Positions 1 through 5,878 of a DNA stretch of 8,017 nucleotides are shown here, in pieces. The notes under the pieces were generated by a model that did no database searches, was not told the origin of the DNA, and saw only the letters and a program-made list of their open reading frames with translations. Position 1 is the first letter of the stretch; each line of letters begins with the position of its first letter. Source of the DNA: Armatimonadota bacterium (GTDB lineage Bacteria > Cloacimonadota > Cloacimonadia > Cloacimonadales > TCS61); contig JAUWNO010000090.1 in the NCBI GenBank assembly GCA_030612605.1, positions 1-8,017 of the forward strand. The letters run 5' to 3'. Both the position numbers and the translations under genes were made by a program.

Positions 1-889
1 CAACTGTTGAATCCTGCTTTATTGCCAGATCATTTTCTTCGATCAGCTTCAGTTCTTTTGTGTATTCCTGAAATTTATCCAGCTCATCTTTATCCAAAAC
101 ATATAAACAGTGATAGTAAATATCATCGGTGAAAATTGGTAATGACCATTCGAATTGAAGCCGATTTTTATCTTTTACAAAAACCGGATAAAATTCTTTG
201 GTTTCCTCAGGAGAATTCTCTCTTGGGATTCCTATTACAGGTTCTGCGTGAGGAAAATACTTTCTGGCTTCATTAACTGCGAATACCGTGTAAAAATATT
301 CTTTGTCTTCAAGCAGTTTCTTAGCAAGCTGTCTGAAATTACGCAGTTTCAGAGCAGCATAAACAGTAGTATCTTCTTCAGCCACAACTTCTACTTTTCT
401 GTTTTTGTAATAGTAATCTTTCTCAGATATAACAGCCAGGATGCTGTAGTTTTTGAATTGAGGACCGGAAACTGCCAGATCGCGTGGATACCTTCTGTAA
501 AGAGGACTGTCTTCTGCCTGTTTCTTCTCTTTTTTAAGTTTTCCCGGAGCCTGGATATCCAGAAAGTAATTGTAGGCGGTGTCATAAAAATACATCAAAT
601 CACCCGCAACTCCGGTTTTCACATTTACATCAATTCTTCCGATATAAAAAAGAGAATCCGGCGTAACACCGCGATAAATGCGATATTCGATGATTCTCTT
701 TTCTTTTGATAATGGTTTCCAGCTAAGCACCAATCCTGACCCGTCATCATTCGGGATGTCATTCACTTGCAGATTTTGAACGATGTACTCTGCGTCGTCT
801 AAAGCTGCGTGGGAGGAGATTGGCAAAAACAGGAAGCTGAAAACCATCAAAACCAGAAAAAAAGAAGTTTTGAAATAGTTTAACTTCAT
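1..889 (-). CDS. Secreted fibronectin-III-like protein, N-terminal 296 residues (3' end outside window)
   Basis: The frame stays open from an ATG at 889 to the left edge, giving 296 residues with no stop. The start is set by AGGAG six bases upstream and a signal peptide directly after it: Lys-rich start (MKLNYFK), hydrophobic core at about 9-24, and a likely signal peptidase I site after SSHA (residue 28). Residues about 36-73 resemble the first strands of a fibronectin type III fold (NLQVNDIP, GLVLSWKP, IIEYRIYRG). The matching late strand appears only at about 198-206 (YFYTVFAVNEA), so roughly 110 residues seem inserted. A second similar segment starts near 243 (LQFEWSLP, then IYYHCLYVL). 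No catalytic motif is visible. It is probably an exported or surface protein of unknown function. The gene is separated from mgtE by 180 bases and has its own promoter, so it is probably a separate transcription unit. Confidence 0.8.
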   Translation of the reverse strand, partial: MKLNYFKTSFFLVLMVFSFLFLPISSHAALDDAEYIVQNLQVNDIPNDDGSGLVLSWKPLSKEKRIIEYRIYRGVTPDSLFYIGRIDVNVKTGVAGDLMYFYDTAYNYFLDIQAPGKLKKEKKQAEDSPLYRRYPRDLAVSGPQFKNYSILAVISEKDYYYKNRKVEVVAEEDTTVYAALKLRNFRQLAKKLLEDKEYFYTVFAVNEARKYFPHAEPVIGIPRENSPEETKEFYPVFVKDKNRLQFEWSLPIFTDDIYYHCLYVLDKDELDKFQEYTKELKLIEENDLAIKQDSTV

Positions 890-971
890 AAATTTCTCCT
901 TTAATATGGATTCTATACTAATAAAAAATTCTATCAAAAACATTAAGTATGAGCTTTATTGTCAATGTTAA

Positions 972-999
972 ATTATATCATACTTTTTATTGTTTCCAA
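972..999 (-). promoter_or_regulatory. Sigma70-type promoter with extended -10 for the fibronectin-III-like gene
   Basis: Read on the minus strand, TTGGAA (999-994) is followed after 16 bases by TATAAT (977-972), a perfect -10 box. TGA precedes it, giving the TGn extended -10 motif. Transcription would start near 965 and leave a leader of about 75 bases before the ATG at 889. This is a sequence match only. Confidence 0.5.
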
Positions 1000-1019
1000 A
1001 TAAGGTATAAATAGCGAGC

Positions 1020-1042
1020 TTTTATGAGTTTCATTCATAAAA
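1020..1042. repeat. AT-rich inverted repeat between mgtE and the fibronectin-III-like gene
   Basis: TTTTATGA (1020-1027) and TCATAAAA (1035-1042) form a perfect 8-base inverted repeat around a 7-base loop, 28 bases past the mgtE stop. In the direction of mgtE transcription the stem is followed by GCTCGC, not a T-tract, and it is A/T rich. It is therefore a poor intrinsic terminator. It could be a weak mRNA 3' structure or a protein site. Confidence 0.35.
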
Positions 1043-1069
1043 AATAGTTTAAATTAGTTTTGAAGGAAC

Positions 1070-2401
1070 TCATAATAAAATCGTGGCTAATCCTAAAAAG
1101 GAAGCAAAACCACCAATATCCGTGAGCATTGTAATGATCACACTGGACGCTAATGCCGGGTCAATTTTCAAGCTTTTCATGATTATCGGAATGAGTGAAC
1201 CGACCAAACCTGCAATGAACATATTGCAGATCATTGCTGCTCCCAAAACAACTCCCAACATGATATTTCCTTTCAGCAAATAAGCGATCAGCACAGCAGC
1301 AGAACCGATCAAAATCCCGTTCACAATTCCCACAGTGATTTCCTTATAAATTGCTTTGAAAGTATTATGTATGGTTAATTCACCCAGAGCGATTCCTCGT
1401 GTTATCACAGTTAAAGTTTGAGTTCCGGAATTTCCTCCCAAGCCGGCAACAATTGGCATCAACACAGCCAGAAATGATAACCTGGCAATTGTCTGCTCAA
1501 AGATTCCCACCACACTGGAAACCAGAAGGGCTGTAAATAAATTCAAAGTGAGCCAGGGAAGTCTCTTCTTAACAGAACTTAAAGGACTGGTAAAAACTCT
1601 GTCTTCGCTTTCCAAACCTACCATTTTATACACGTCTTCCGATGCTTCTTCGTCGATAACATCGATGATGTCATCCACTGTGATACGACCCAGCAAATGG
1701 TTCTCATTATCTACTACAGGGAGAATGTAGATATCATATTTACGGAAGATGTTTGCCACCTGTTCCTGGTCCAGATCTACCTGGGCTGAAATTACATTCT
1801 TATCCATGATATCCTTTGCTTTTCTCTGCGTTTTTGCCAAAAGCAGGTGCGTCACTTCCAGGAGTCCAATCAATTTATTGTCATCATCCTTCACGAAAAT
1901 GTAATGTATATTCTCGACTTCTTCATAATTCTCACGAATATATTCAATGATATCATCACGTTTCATTTTCTGGTTAACAGCGATGATCTCGGTCTGCATC
2001 AAGCCGCCAGCAGATTCTTCATCATATTTCAGAAGCTGTTTGATATCTTCTGAATCTTCTTTATCTATTTTTTCCAGAAGTTCTTTAGAAACATCATCTT
2101 CCAGTTCCCCGATTATATCTGCTGCTTCGTCTGTTTCCATTTCATCAATGATCTTCACCAGGCGGTTCTGCTGCATTTTTCCCAGGATATCTTCTCGCAG
2201 GTCATCATAAAGGTCCGGAAGAACATCTGACGCATTTTCGTCATTCAAAAAAGAAAAGGCTGTGAACTGGTATTCGGAAGGGAGTTCATTTATAACCTGG
2301 GCAGTATCTGCAGGGTGTAACAGGTTAATTTTTTCTTTTAACCGGTTTTGCCGATTATTTTCAAAATACTCCAGTATTTGATTATAAGTCATCTTCAACA
2401 T
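1070..2401 (-). CDS. mgtE: MgtE-family magnesium channel/transporter
   Basis: This 443-residue protein has the full MgtE layout and normal family length. An acidic, helical N domain covers about 1-125. A CBS pair follows at about 134-190 and 197-255, including PVVDNENHLLGRITVDD. A connecting helix covers about 256-280, and a membrane domain of five segments runs from about 283 to 443. The TM2 signature is present at 316-328 (PIVAGLGGNSGTQ). The pore Asp of the family, in the last helix, corresponds to D428 (TDIGGF). In characterised MgtE proteins the acidic N and CBS domains sense cytoplasmic Mg2+ and close the pore. The ATG at 2401 is favoured over the one three codons later because GGGAGGT lies six bases upstream. 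It is transcribed alone. The short leader has no room for an M-box Mg2+ riboswitch, so control is probably by channel gating. Confidence 0.95.
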   Translation of the reverse strand: MLKMTYNQILEYFENNRQNRLKEKINLLHPADTAQVINELPSEYQFTAFSFLNDENASDVLPDLYDDLREDILGKMQQNRLVKIIDEMETDEAADIIGELEDDVSKELLEKIDKEDSEDIKQLLKYDEESAGGLMQTEIIAVNQKMKRDDIIEYIRENYEEVENIHYIFVKDDDNKLIGLLEVTHLLLAKTQRKAKDIMDKNVISAQVDLDQEQVANIFRKYDIYILPVVDNENHLLGRITVDDIIDVIDEEASEDVYKMVGLESEDRVFTSPLSSVKKRLPWLTLNLFTALLVSSVVGIFEQTIARLSFLAVLMPIVAGLGGNSGTQTLTVITRGIALGELTIHNTFKAIYKEITVGIVNGILIGSAAVLIAYLLKGNIMLGVVLGAAMICNMFIAGLVGSLIPIIMKSLKIDPALASSVIITMLTDIGGFASFLGLATILL

Positions 2402-2462
2402 AAACCAACCTCCCTTAAAGGATTGATTTTAAAATTATGAATATGATTTTTTTGTCTATTAA

Positions 2463-2491
2463 ATTTTAATTAACATTGTAAAAGATTTCAA
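2463..2491 (-). promoter_or_regulatory. Sigma70-type promoter for mgtE
   Basis: On the minus strand TTGAAA (2491-2486) and TAAAAT (2468-2463) are separated by exactly 17 bases. Each box matches the consensus at five of six positions. The predicted start near 2456 gives a leader of about 55 bases that carries the strong mgtE ribosome binding site. The promoter lies about 75 bases from the operator array of the divergent regulator gene, so the two are unlikely to overlap. Confidence 0.55.
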
Positions 2492-2564
2492 ATTTTTATT
2501 TCCGTTTAGATATTTCTTCCAAACAAAAAAAGTCCTTTACAAAAAAAACATCAAATTAATCTTA

Positions 2565-2623
2565 GACCTATAAATTAGGTCATATAACCTAAAATATAGG
2601 TCGATTGATCTAAAAAGAAGGTC
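2565..2623 (+). promoter_or_regulatory. Three phased 17-base operators upstream of the winged-helix gene
   Basis: Three inverted repeats start at 2565, 2586 and 2607, exactly 21 bases apart. They are GACCTATAAATTAGGTC (perfect), AACCTAAAATATAGGTC (one end base differs) and GATCTAAAAAGAAGGTC (degenerate). The half-site is GACCTA with a 5-base centre. A 21-base period is two helical turns, so dimers would sit on the same DNA face. The third site contains AGAAGG, the likely ribosome binding site, and ends three bases before the ATG. Possible -10 boxes (TATAAA at 2569, TATAAC at 2583, TAAAAT at 2590) lie in or between sites, but none has a convincing -35. The placement fits autorepression by the downstream protein; this is inference. 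Confidence 0.7.
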
Positions 2624-2625
2624 TT

Positions 2626-2955
2626 ATGTTGGAAGTTTTATTAGGTTCAATAAATGCAGAACGGATCCTCATTTTCCTGTTTTGCAGAGATGGAGGATAT
2701 GCACGGGAGATAGCACGCTTTTATAACACGGTTCTTTCTCCAATTCAAAAACAGTTGAATAAATTGGAAGAAAAGGGAGTACTGGTAAGTAAACTCTCAG
2801 GCAGAACCCGAAATTACTCTTTTAATCCCCGTTACCCATTTTTAAAAGAATTACAACAATTATTGGAAAAGGCACTTTCATTTTATCCGGAAGAATTAAA
2901 AACTGCTTTGCTCTACAACCGTCGCCGCCCCAGACGAAGGAATAAGCCTTTATGA
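2626..2955 (+). CDS. Small winged helix-turn-helix transcriptional regulator
   Basis: This 109-residue protein is an ArsR-like winged-helix DNA-binding protein. Residues about 25-51 (YAREIARFYNTVLSPIQKQL, then NKLEEKG) form the helix-turn-helix, and 52-67 (VLVSKLSGRTRNYSFN) form the beta wing. A helix at about 70-87 (YPFLKELQQLLEKALSF) follows and could serve dimerisation. The tail is very basic (NRRRPRRRNKPL, 98-109). No metal-binding cysteine pair or ligand domain is seen, so it is not a classical metal sensor. I recall similar short regulators paired with a downstream nucleotidyltransferase-like gene, which makes an antitoxin-like role possible. AGAAGG lies four bases upstream of the ATG, inside an operator. 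It is the only complete plus-strand gene here, divergent from mgtE and convergent with the rplQ end of the ribosomal operon. Confidence 0.85.
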   Translation: MLEVLLGSINAERILIFLFCRDGGYAREIARFYNTVLSPIQKQLNKLEEKGVLVSKLSGRTRNYSFNPRYPFLKELQQLLEKALSFYPEELKTALLYNRRRPRRRNKPL

Positions 2956-3011
2956 AATCCCTCAAAAAAATGACTATGGAAGAATTGGCTGCCTGTTTAA
3001 TTCATAACTAA
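2952..3011 (+). pseudogene. Truncated second gene of the regulator cassette (19 codons left)
   Basis: The regulator's TGA overlaps an ATG (ATGA at 2952-2955), a common sign of translational coupling. It opens a frame encoding MKSLKKMTMEELAACLIHN, then TAA at 3009-3011. The MTMEELAACL part looks to me like the first helix of nucleotidyltransferase-like proteins found downstream of this regulator type, which normally run to well over 100 residues. That family link is from memory and untested. Nothing that continues the protein is seen in any frame up to 3388, and the DNA turns into hairpin-rich repeats about 30 bases later. It is probably the 5' remnant of a deleted gene. A genuine 19-residue peptide or chance are the alternatives. 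Confidence 0.5.
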
Positions 3012-3020
3012 CATTCCCCA

Positions 3021-3035
3021 GTTGAATTTTTCAAC
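3021..3035. repeat. Short perfect hairpin after the truncated gene
   Basis: GTTGAA (3021-3026) and TTCAAC (3030-3035) pair perfectly around TTT. It lies ten bases after the stop of the 19-codon remnant. There is no T-tract on either strand, so it is not an intrinsic terminator. It may belong to the repeat patch that follows. Confidence 0.4.
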
Positions 3036-3041
3036 ACATAT

Positions 3042-3221
3042 AACTCACCCTAACCCTCTCTTGAAAAGAGAGGGAACTAAAGAAAAAAATCAATTTTTTT
3101 TCTTTTAATTTCTTCCTGCATTTCTTATGTTCCTTCTCTTTGGAATATCTTTCATAATTCTCATCAAAAAGAGAAGGACACGCCTTCGCCAGCTTCGGCG
3201 GTGCAGGCAGCAGGATGAGTT
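3042..3221. mobile_element. MITE-like or REP-like non-coding element, about 180 bases
   Basis: The ends form an imperfect inverted repeat: AACTCACCCTA at 3042-3052, and AACTCATCCTG read on the minus strand from 3221 to 3211 (9 of 11 match). Inside are nested inverted repeats. CCCTCTCTT/AAGAGAGGG (3054-3062, 3066-3074) has a 3-base loop. AAAGAAAAAAA and its complement (3079-3089, 3095-3105) surround TCAAT. TCCTTCTCTTT/AAAGAGAAGGA (3131-3141, 3168-3178) has a 26-base loop. A GC-rich block (CGCC...GGCG, 3181-3200) follows. The left and right arms resemble each other in inverted orientation, each with a CTCTTT/AAAGAG-type stem followed by GGAAC. No transposase or clear target duplication is present. 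With the flanks, this fills most of the 433 bases between the regulator gene and rplQ. Confidence 0.5.
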
Positions 3222-3289
3222 CAGCATGAAGTCCAGTCCGTTAGTTCAATAAATTTTTTATTTTAATCGAAGCTTTGAATAAAAATTCT

Positions 3290-3311
3290 GTCCGAACCCG
3301 AAGATTCGGAC
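3290..3311 (-). terminator. Hairpin downstream of the rplQ terminator, possible backup terminator or REP unit
   Basis: GTCCGAA (3290-3296) and TTCGGAC (3305-3311) form a perfect 7-base stem with an 8-base loop. Read on the minus strand, the direction of the ribosomal operon, the stem is followed after AGAA by TTTTTA, so it could act as a second weak intrinsic terminator. The higher GC content and nearness to other hairpins also fit a dispersed REP-type repeat. Confidence 0.35.
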
Positions 3312-3329
3312 GGAGAATAAGTTCCAAAT

Positions 3330-3362
3330 AAAAAAAACAGGCAACCATAATTTGGAAGCCTG
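3330..3362 (-). terminator. Rho-independent terminator of the secY-rplQ transcript
   Basis: On the minus strand CAGGC and GCCTG (3362-3358, 3342-3338) pair. A symmetrical TT/TT internal loop follows, then CCA/TGG and a 5-base loop. The stem runs straight into eight T's (3337-3330). It starts 26 bases after the rplQ stop, as expected for the end of the alpha operon. The internal loop weakens the stem slightly. Confidence 0.8.
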
Positions 3363-3388
3363 CTTAATTCTTAATTTATAATTCTTAA

Positions 3389-3796
3389 TTATTTCGCGAT
3401 GTCTTCGGTTTTAATATCTTCTTTTTTGGTTTTTGTATCCTTGCCTTCCACGAATTCGATAATAGCCATGGGGGCGCAGTCACCTTTGCGAAATCCGTTT
3501 TTGAGAACGCGAGTGTAACCACCTTCCACGCTTGCATATTTGGGAGCGATTTCATCAAATACTTTTTTAACAAGGGTTCTGTTTTTGAGAACCTTGAAAG
3601 CCAGTCTTCTGTGATGAATACTACCTTTTTTGCCATAAGTTATCACTCTTTCCGCGACACCTCTGATCTCTTTTGCTTTTGCCACAGTTGTATTTATTCT
3701 ACCATGTTCCACTAATGAACAAACCAGGTTTTTCAACATCAATTTACGATGGTCAGCTTCTTTTCCGAGTTTTCTGCCTTTAACTTTATGTCGCAT
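3389..3796 (-). CDS. rplQ: 50S ribosomal protein L17
   Basis: L17 binds 23S rRNA in the large ribosomal subunit near the exit-tunnel side. The family start is clear (MRHKVKGRKLGKEADHRKLM), followed by LVEHGRINTTVAKAKE at 28-43 and the C-terminal core YTRVLKNGFRKGDCAPMAII at 94-113. The usual bacterial protein is about 116-127 residues. Here the core ends near residue 118 and a charged tail of about 17 residues follows (DTKTKKEDIKTEDIAK). It starts four bases after the rpoA stop and is the last gene before the terminator, its standard alpha-operon position. Confidence 0.97.
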   Translation of the reverse strand: MRHKVKGRKLGKEADHRKLMLKNLVCSLVEHGRINTTVAKAKEIRGVAERVITYGKKGSIHHRRLAFKVLKNRTLVKKVFDEIAPKYASVEGGYTRVLKNGFRKGDCAPMAIIEFVEGKDTKTKKEDIKTEDIAK

Positions 3797-3800
3797 AATA

Positions 3801-4820
3801 TTAACCTTTCTTTTTTGTAGTTATCTTGTTTTTAGTATTCTGGATTTCTTCGATTAATCCTTTCACATCGGTACCAAGGGATAAATTGTATTTTGCCAGC
3901 AATATATTAATCTCTTCCAAGGATTTTTTCCCGAAGTTGCGGTATTTGAGCATTTCATTTTCGCTTTTTTCTATCAGTTCGCCGATTGTATCAATCTTGG
4001 CTGCTGAAAGACAATTGCTGCATCTCACGGAAAGTTCCAATTCATTTACATTTGTAAAAAGGATTTTTTCCAGTCTTTCCAGTTCAGGATTTATCTCTAT
4101 TTCTTCGATGTATTCCGGTTCTTTTTCGAAAAGGACCATCCTAGCATACAAATCTCTCAGAATCATAGCAGAAAGATAAAGAGCATCTTTCGGATTCATG
4201 CTGCCATCTGTGGTAATTTCAATGATTAATTTATCGTAATCTATTGTTTCACCAACTCTTTGACGGTCCACATAAAAGTTAACTTTTGTAACCGGAGAAT
4301 AGATGGAATCTATCGGAATCACGCCCACAGGCTTATCTTCTGCATCATGATTTTCCGAAGGGCAATATCCTCTGCCAATTCCAGTCCAGAGTTCCATCCT
4401 GAAATCGATATCTTCTGTCATTTCCAACAAAACCAGGTCATTATTTATAATTTCAACATCAGCACTTCCAATTATTTCGCTGGCTGTAACGGGTCCGATT
4501 CCTTTATGTTCCAGAATGAGTTTTTCTTCTTCAATAGATTCAGATTTTATTACCAGTTTTTTCAGTCTTAAAATCAAGTCGATAAAATCAGCATTGGAAC
4601 CTGCAATAGGAGTAAATTCATGATGTAAACCTTCAATTTTCACAAATCTGATGGCAGCACCCTGAACAGAGGAGAGCAGAACTCTTCTCAGAGTATTTCC
4701 AATGGTTGTGCCAAAACCGGGTTCCAAAGGTCCAATCTCGAATTTTCCGAAAGTCGGACTATAAGTTTTTTCATCAGCTTGAACTTTTTCGGGCAATTGT
4801 AAAGGTTCAAGGAAATTCAT
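3801..4820 (-). CDS. rpoA: DNA-directed RNA polymerase subunit alpha
   Basis: The alpha subunit dimerises to start RNA polymerase assembly and contacts promoter UP elements and activators. The 339-residue protein has the N-terminal assembly domain at about 1-238, with the dimer/assembly motif PLEPGFGTTIGNTLRRVLLS at 31-50. A flexible acidic linker follows, then the C-terminal domain at about 252-317. DNA-contact residues equivalent to E. coli R265 and N268 are present as R266 and N269 (SVRCSNCL), and the GKKS motif is at 297-300. A Lys-rich tail ends the protein. GAGGAG lies upstream of the ATG at good spacing, in the 15-base gap after rpsD. Confidence 0.98.
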   Translation of the reverse strand: MNFLEPLQLPEKVQADEKTYSPTFGKFEIGPLEPGFGTTIGNTLRRVLLSSVQGAAIRFVKIEGLHHEFTPIAGSNADFIDLILRLKKLVIKSESIEEEKLILEHKGIGPVTASEIIGSADVEIINNDLVLLEMTEDIDFRMELWTGIGRGYCPSENHDAEDKPVGVIPIDSIYSPVTKVNFYVDRQRVGETIDYDKLIIEITTDGSMNPKDALYLSAMILRDLYARMVLFEKEPEYIEEIEINPELERLEKILFTNVNELELSVRCSNCLSAAKIDTIGELIEKSENEMLKYRNFGKKSLEEINILLAKYNLSLGTDVKGLIEEIQNTKNKITTKKKG

Positions 4821-4835
4821 AAATTAACTCCTCTT

Positions 4836-5471
4836 TTACTTAGAATAGTATTCAACAATAAGACGTTCATCAACATCCAGAGGGATCTGAATACGGGTTG
4901 GAATGCTGAGTATCTTACCCATGAACTGGTCTTTATCCACTTCGAACCATTCATAGTTAGAAACTTCAGTGGAAGCTTCCATCGCTTCCTGGATCAACGT
5001 CATTCCTCTGCTTTTTTCTTTAATAGAAATTTCATCTTCCGAGCGAACTAAAAAGGAAGGGATATTTACTTTTCGTCCATTAACCAGGATATGACCGTGT
5101 CGTACGATTTGACGAGCAGATTTCCTGGAAGGAGCAAATCCCATCCGATAGATAATATTATCCAGGCGGCATTCTAAAAACTGGAGAAGGTTTTCACCGG
5201 TAATTCCAGATTTTTTGGCAGCCATTTTAAAATATTTCCTGAATTGTTTTTCCAAAATTCCATAAATACGTCTTACCTTTTGTTTTTCCCTTAGATGGAT
5301 ACCATAATCACTTAATCTTCTTCTAAAACCTTTTGCATTTCCATGTTCGCCGGGAATGTAAGCTCGTTTTTCAAAGGAACATTTATCCGAATTGCAGCGT
5401 GAACCTTTTAAAAAAAGCTTTGTGCCTTCCCTTCTACACAATTTACAAGAGGGTCCGGTATATCTTGCCAT
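4836..5471 (-). CDS. rpsD: 30S ribosomal protein S4, zinc-binding type
   Basis: S4 nucleates 30S assembly by binding the 5' domain of 16S rRNA, and in E. coli it represses the alpha operon. The 211-residue protein has four cysteines near the start (C9, C12, C26, C31) in the zinc-knuckle arrangement of zinc-type S4. The S4 RNA-binding domain lies at about 101-155 (CRLDNIIYRMGFAPSRKSAR, then VNGRKVNIPS). The ATG follows the rpsK stop by two bases. Its ribosome binding site (AGAAGGATAT) lies in the last codons of rpsK, which suggests translational coupling. Confidence 0.98.
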   Translation of the reverse strand: MARYTGPSCKLCRREGTKLFLKGSRCNSDKCSFEKRAYIPGEHGNAKGFRRRLSDYGIHLREKQKVRRIYGILEKQFRKYFKMAAKKSGITGENLLQFLECRLDNIIYRMGFAPSRKSARQIVRHGHILVNGRKVNIPSFLVRSEDEISIKEKSRGMTLIQEAMEASTEVSNYEWFEVDKDQFMGKILSIPTRIQIPLDVDERLIVEYYSK

Positions 5472-5473
5472 AA

Positions 5474-5875
5474 TTATATCCTTCTTGTTTTTCTTGGTTT
5501 GCAGCCATTGTGCGGAATTGGAGTAGTGTCTTTGATCATTGTCACTTCCAAACCATTTGAATCTAATGATCTGATTGCAGATTCTCTACCGCCACCAGGT
5601 CCGGTTACAATTACCTGAACTTTGTTAATACCCATTTCCAGAGAAGCTTTTGCTACTTCTGCAGCAGCGAGTTGAGCAGCAAAAGGAGTACTCTTTTTGG
5701 CGTGTTTATAACCGATTTTTCCACCGCTTGACCAGAATAATACATTGCCGGCTTTGTCGGAAAGAGTTACGATCGTATTATTAAAGCTGGAGTGAATATG
5801 TGCAACGCCTTCATTATAAGTGAGTCGAACTCGCTTTTTCTTTGTTCTTTTTGCTGTTGTTTTATTTATTGTCAT
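5474..5875 (-). CDS. rpsK: 30S ribosomal protein S11
   Basis: S11 sits on the 30S platform, contacting 16S rRNA near the E site. At 133 residues it is close to the usual 129. Family motifs are HIHSSFNNTIVTLSD at 26-40, KKSTPFAAQLAAAEVA at 60-75, GPGGGRESAIRSL at 92-104 and the conserved end TPIPHNGCKPRKTRRI at 118-133. The Asn-Gly at 123-124 corresponds to the position where E. coli S11 carries isoaspartate. The start is three bases after the rpsM stop, with AGAGG overlapping the end of rpsM. Confidence 0.98.
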   Translation of the reverse strand: MTINKTTAKRTKKKRVRLTYNEGVAHIHSSFNNTIVTLSDKAGNVLFWSSGGKIGYKHAKKSTPFAAQLAAAEVAKASLEMGINKVQVIVTGPGGGRESAIRSLDSNGLEVTMIKDTTPIPHNGCKPRKTRRI

Positions 5876-5878
5876 CAG

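Noticed and set aside
155..709. 184-residue plus-strand open frame
   Set aside because: It is antisense to the secreted fibronectin-III-like gene, has a Phe/Ile-rich composition without any motif, and lacks a ribosome binding site. The minus strand has a signal peptide, promoter and Shine-Dalgarno.
1083..2210. Several plus-strand frames opposite mgtE
   Set aside because: All lie inside the complete MgtE coding region on the other strand and have low-complexity Ser/Ile-rich translations.
2402..2462. M-box type Mg2+ riboswitch in the mgtE leader
   Set aside because: The predicted leader is only about 55 bases and A/T rich, with no stable helices of the kind an M-box needs.
2565..2623. CRISPR-like short repeats
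   Set aside because: Three 17-base dyads with 4-base gaps are far too close and too short for a CRISPR array; they fit operators.
3075..3230. Possible small minus-strand coding frame through the repeat element (Lys/Glu-rich translation)
   Set aside because: The translation follows directly from the hairpin repeats (AAGAGAAGG, AAAAAA), with no ribosome binding site or protein motif.
3385..3636. 83-residue minus-strand frame overlapping rplQ
   Set aside because: It is a shifted frame of the L17 gene, which has clear family motifs.
3826..4571. Plus-strand frames opposite rpoA
   Set aside because: They are shadows of the alpha subunit gene with no recognisable protein features.
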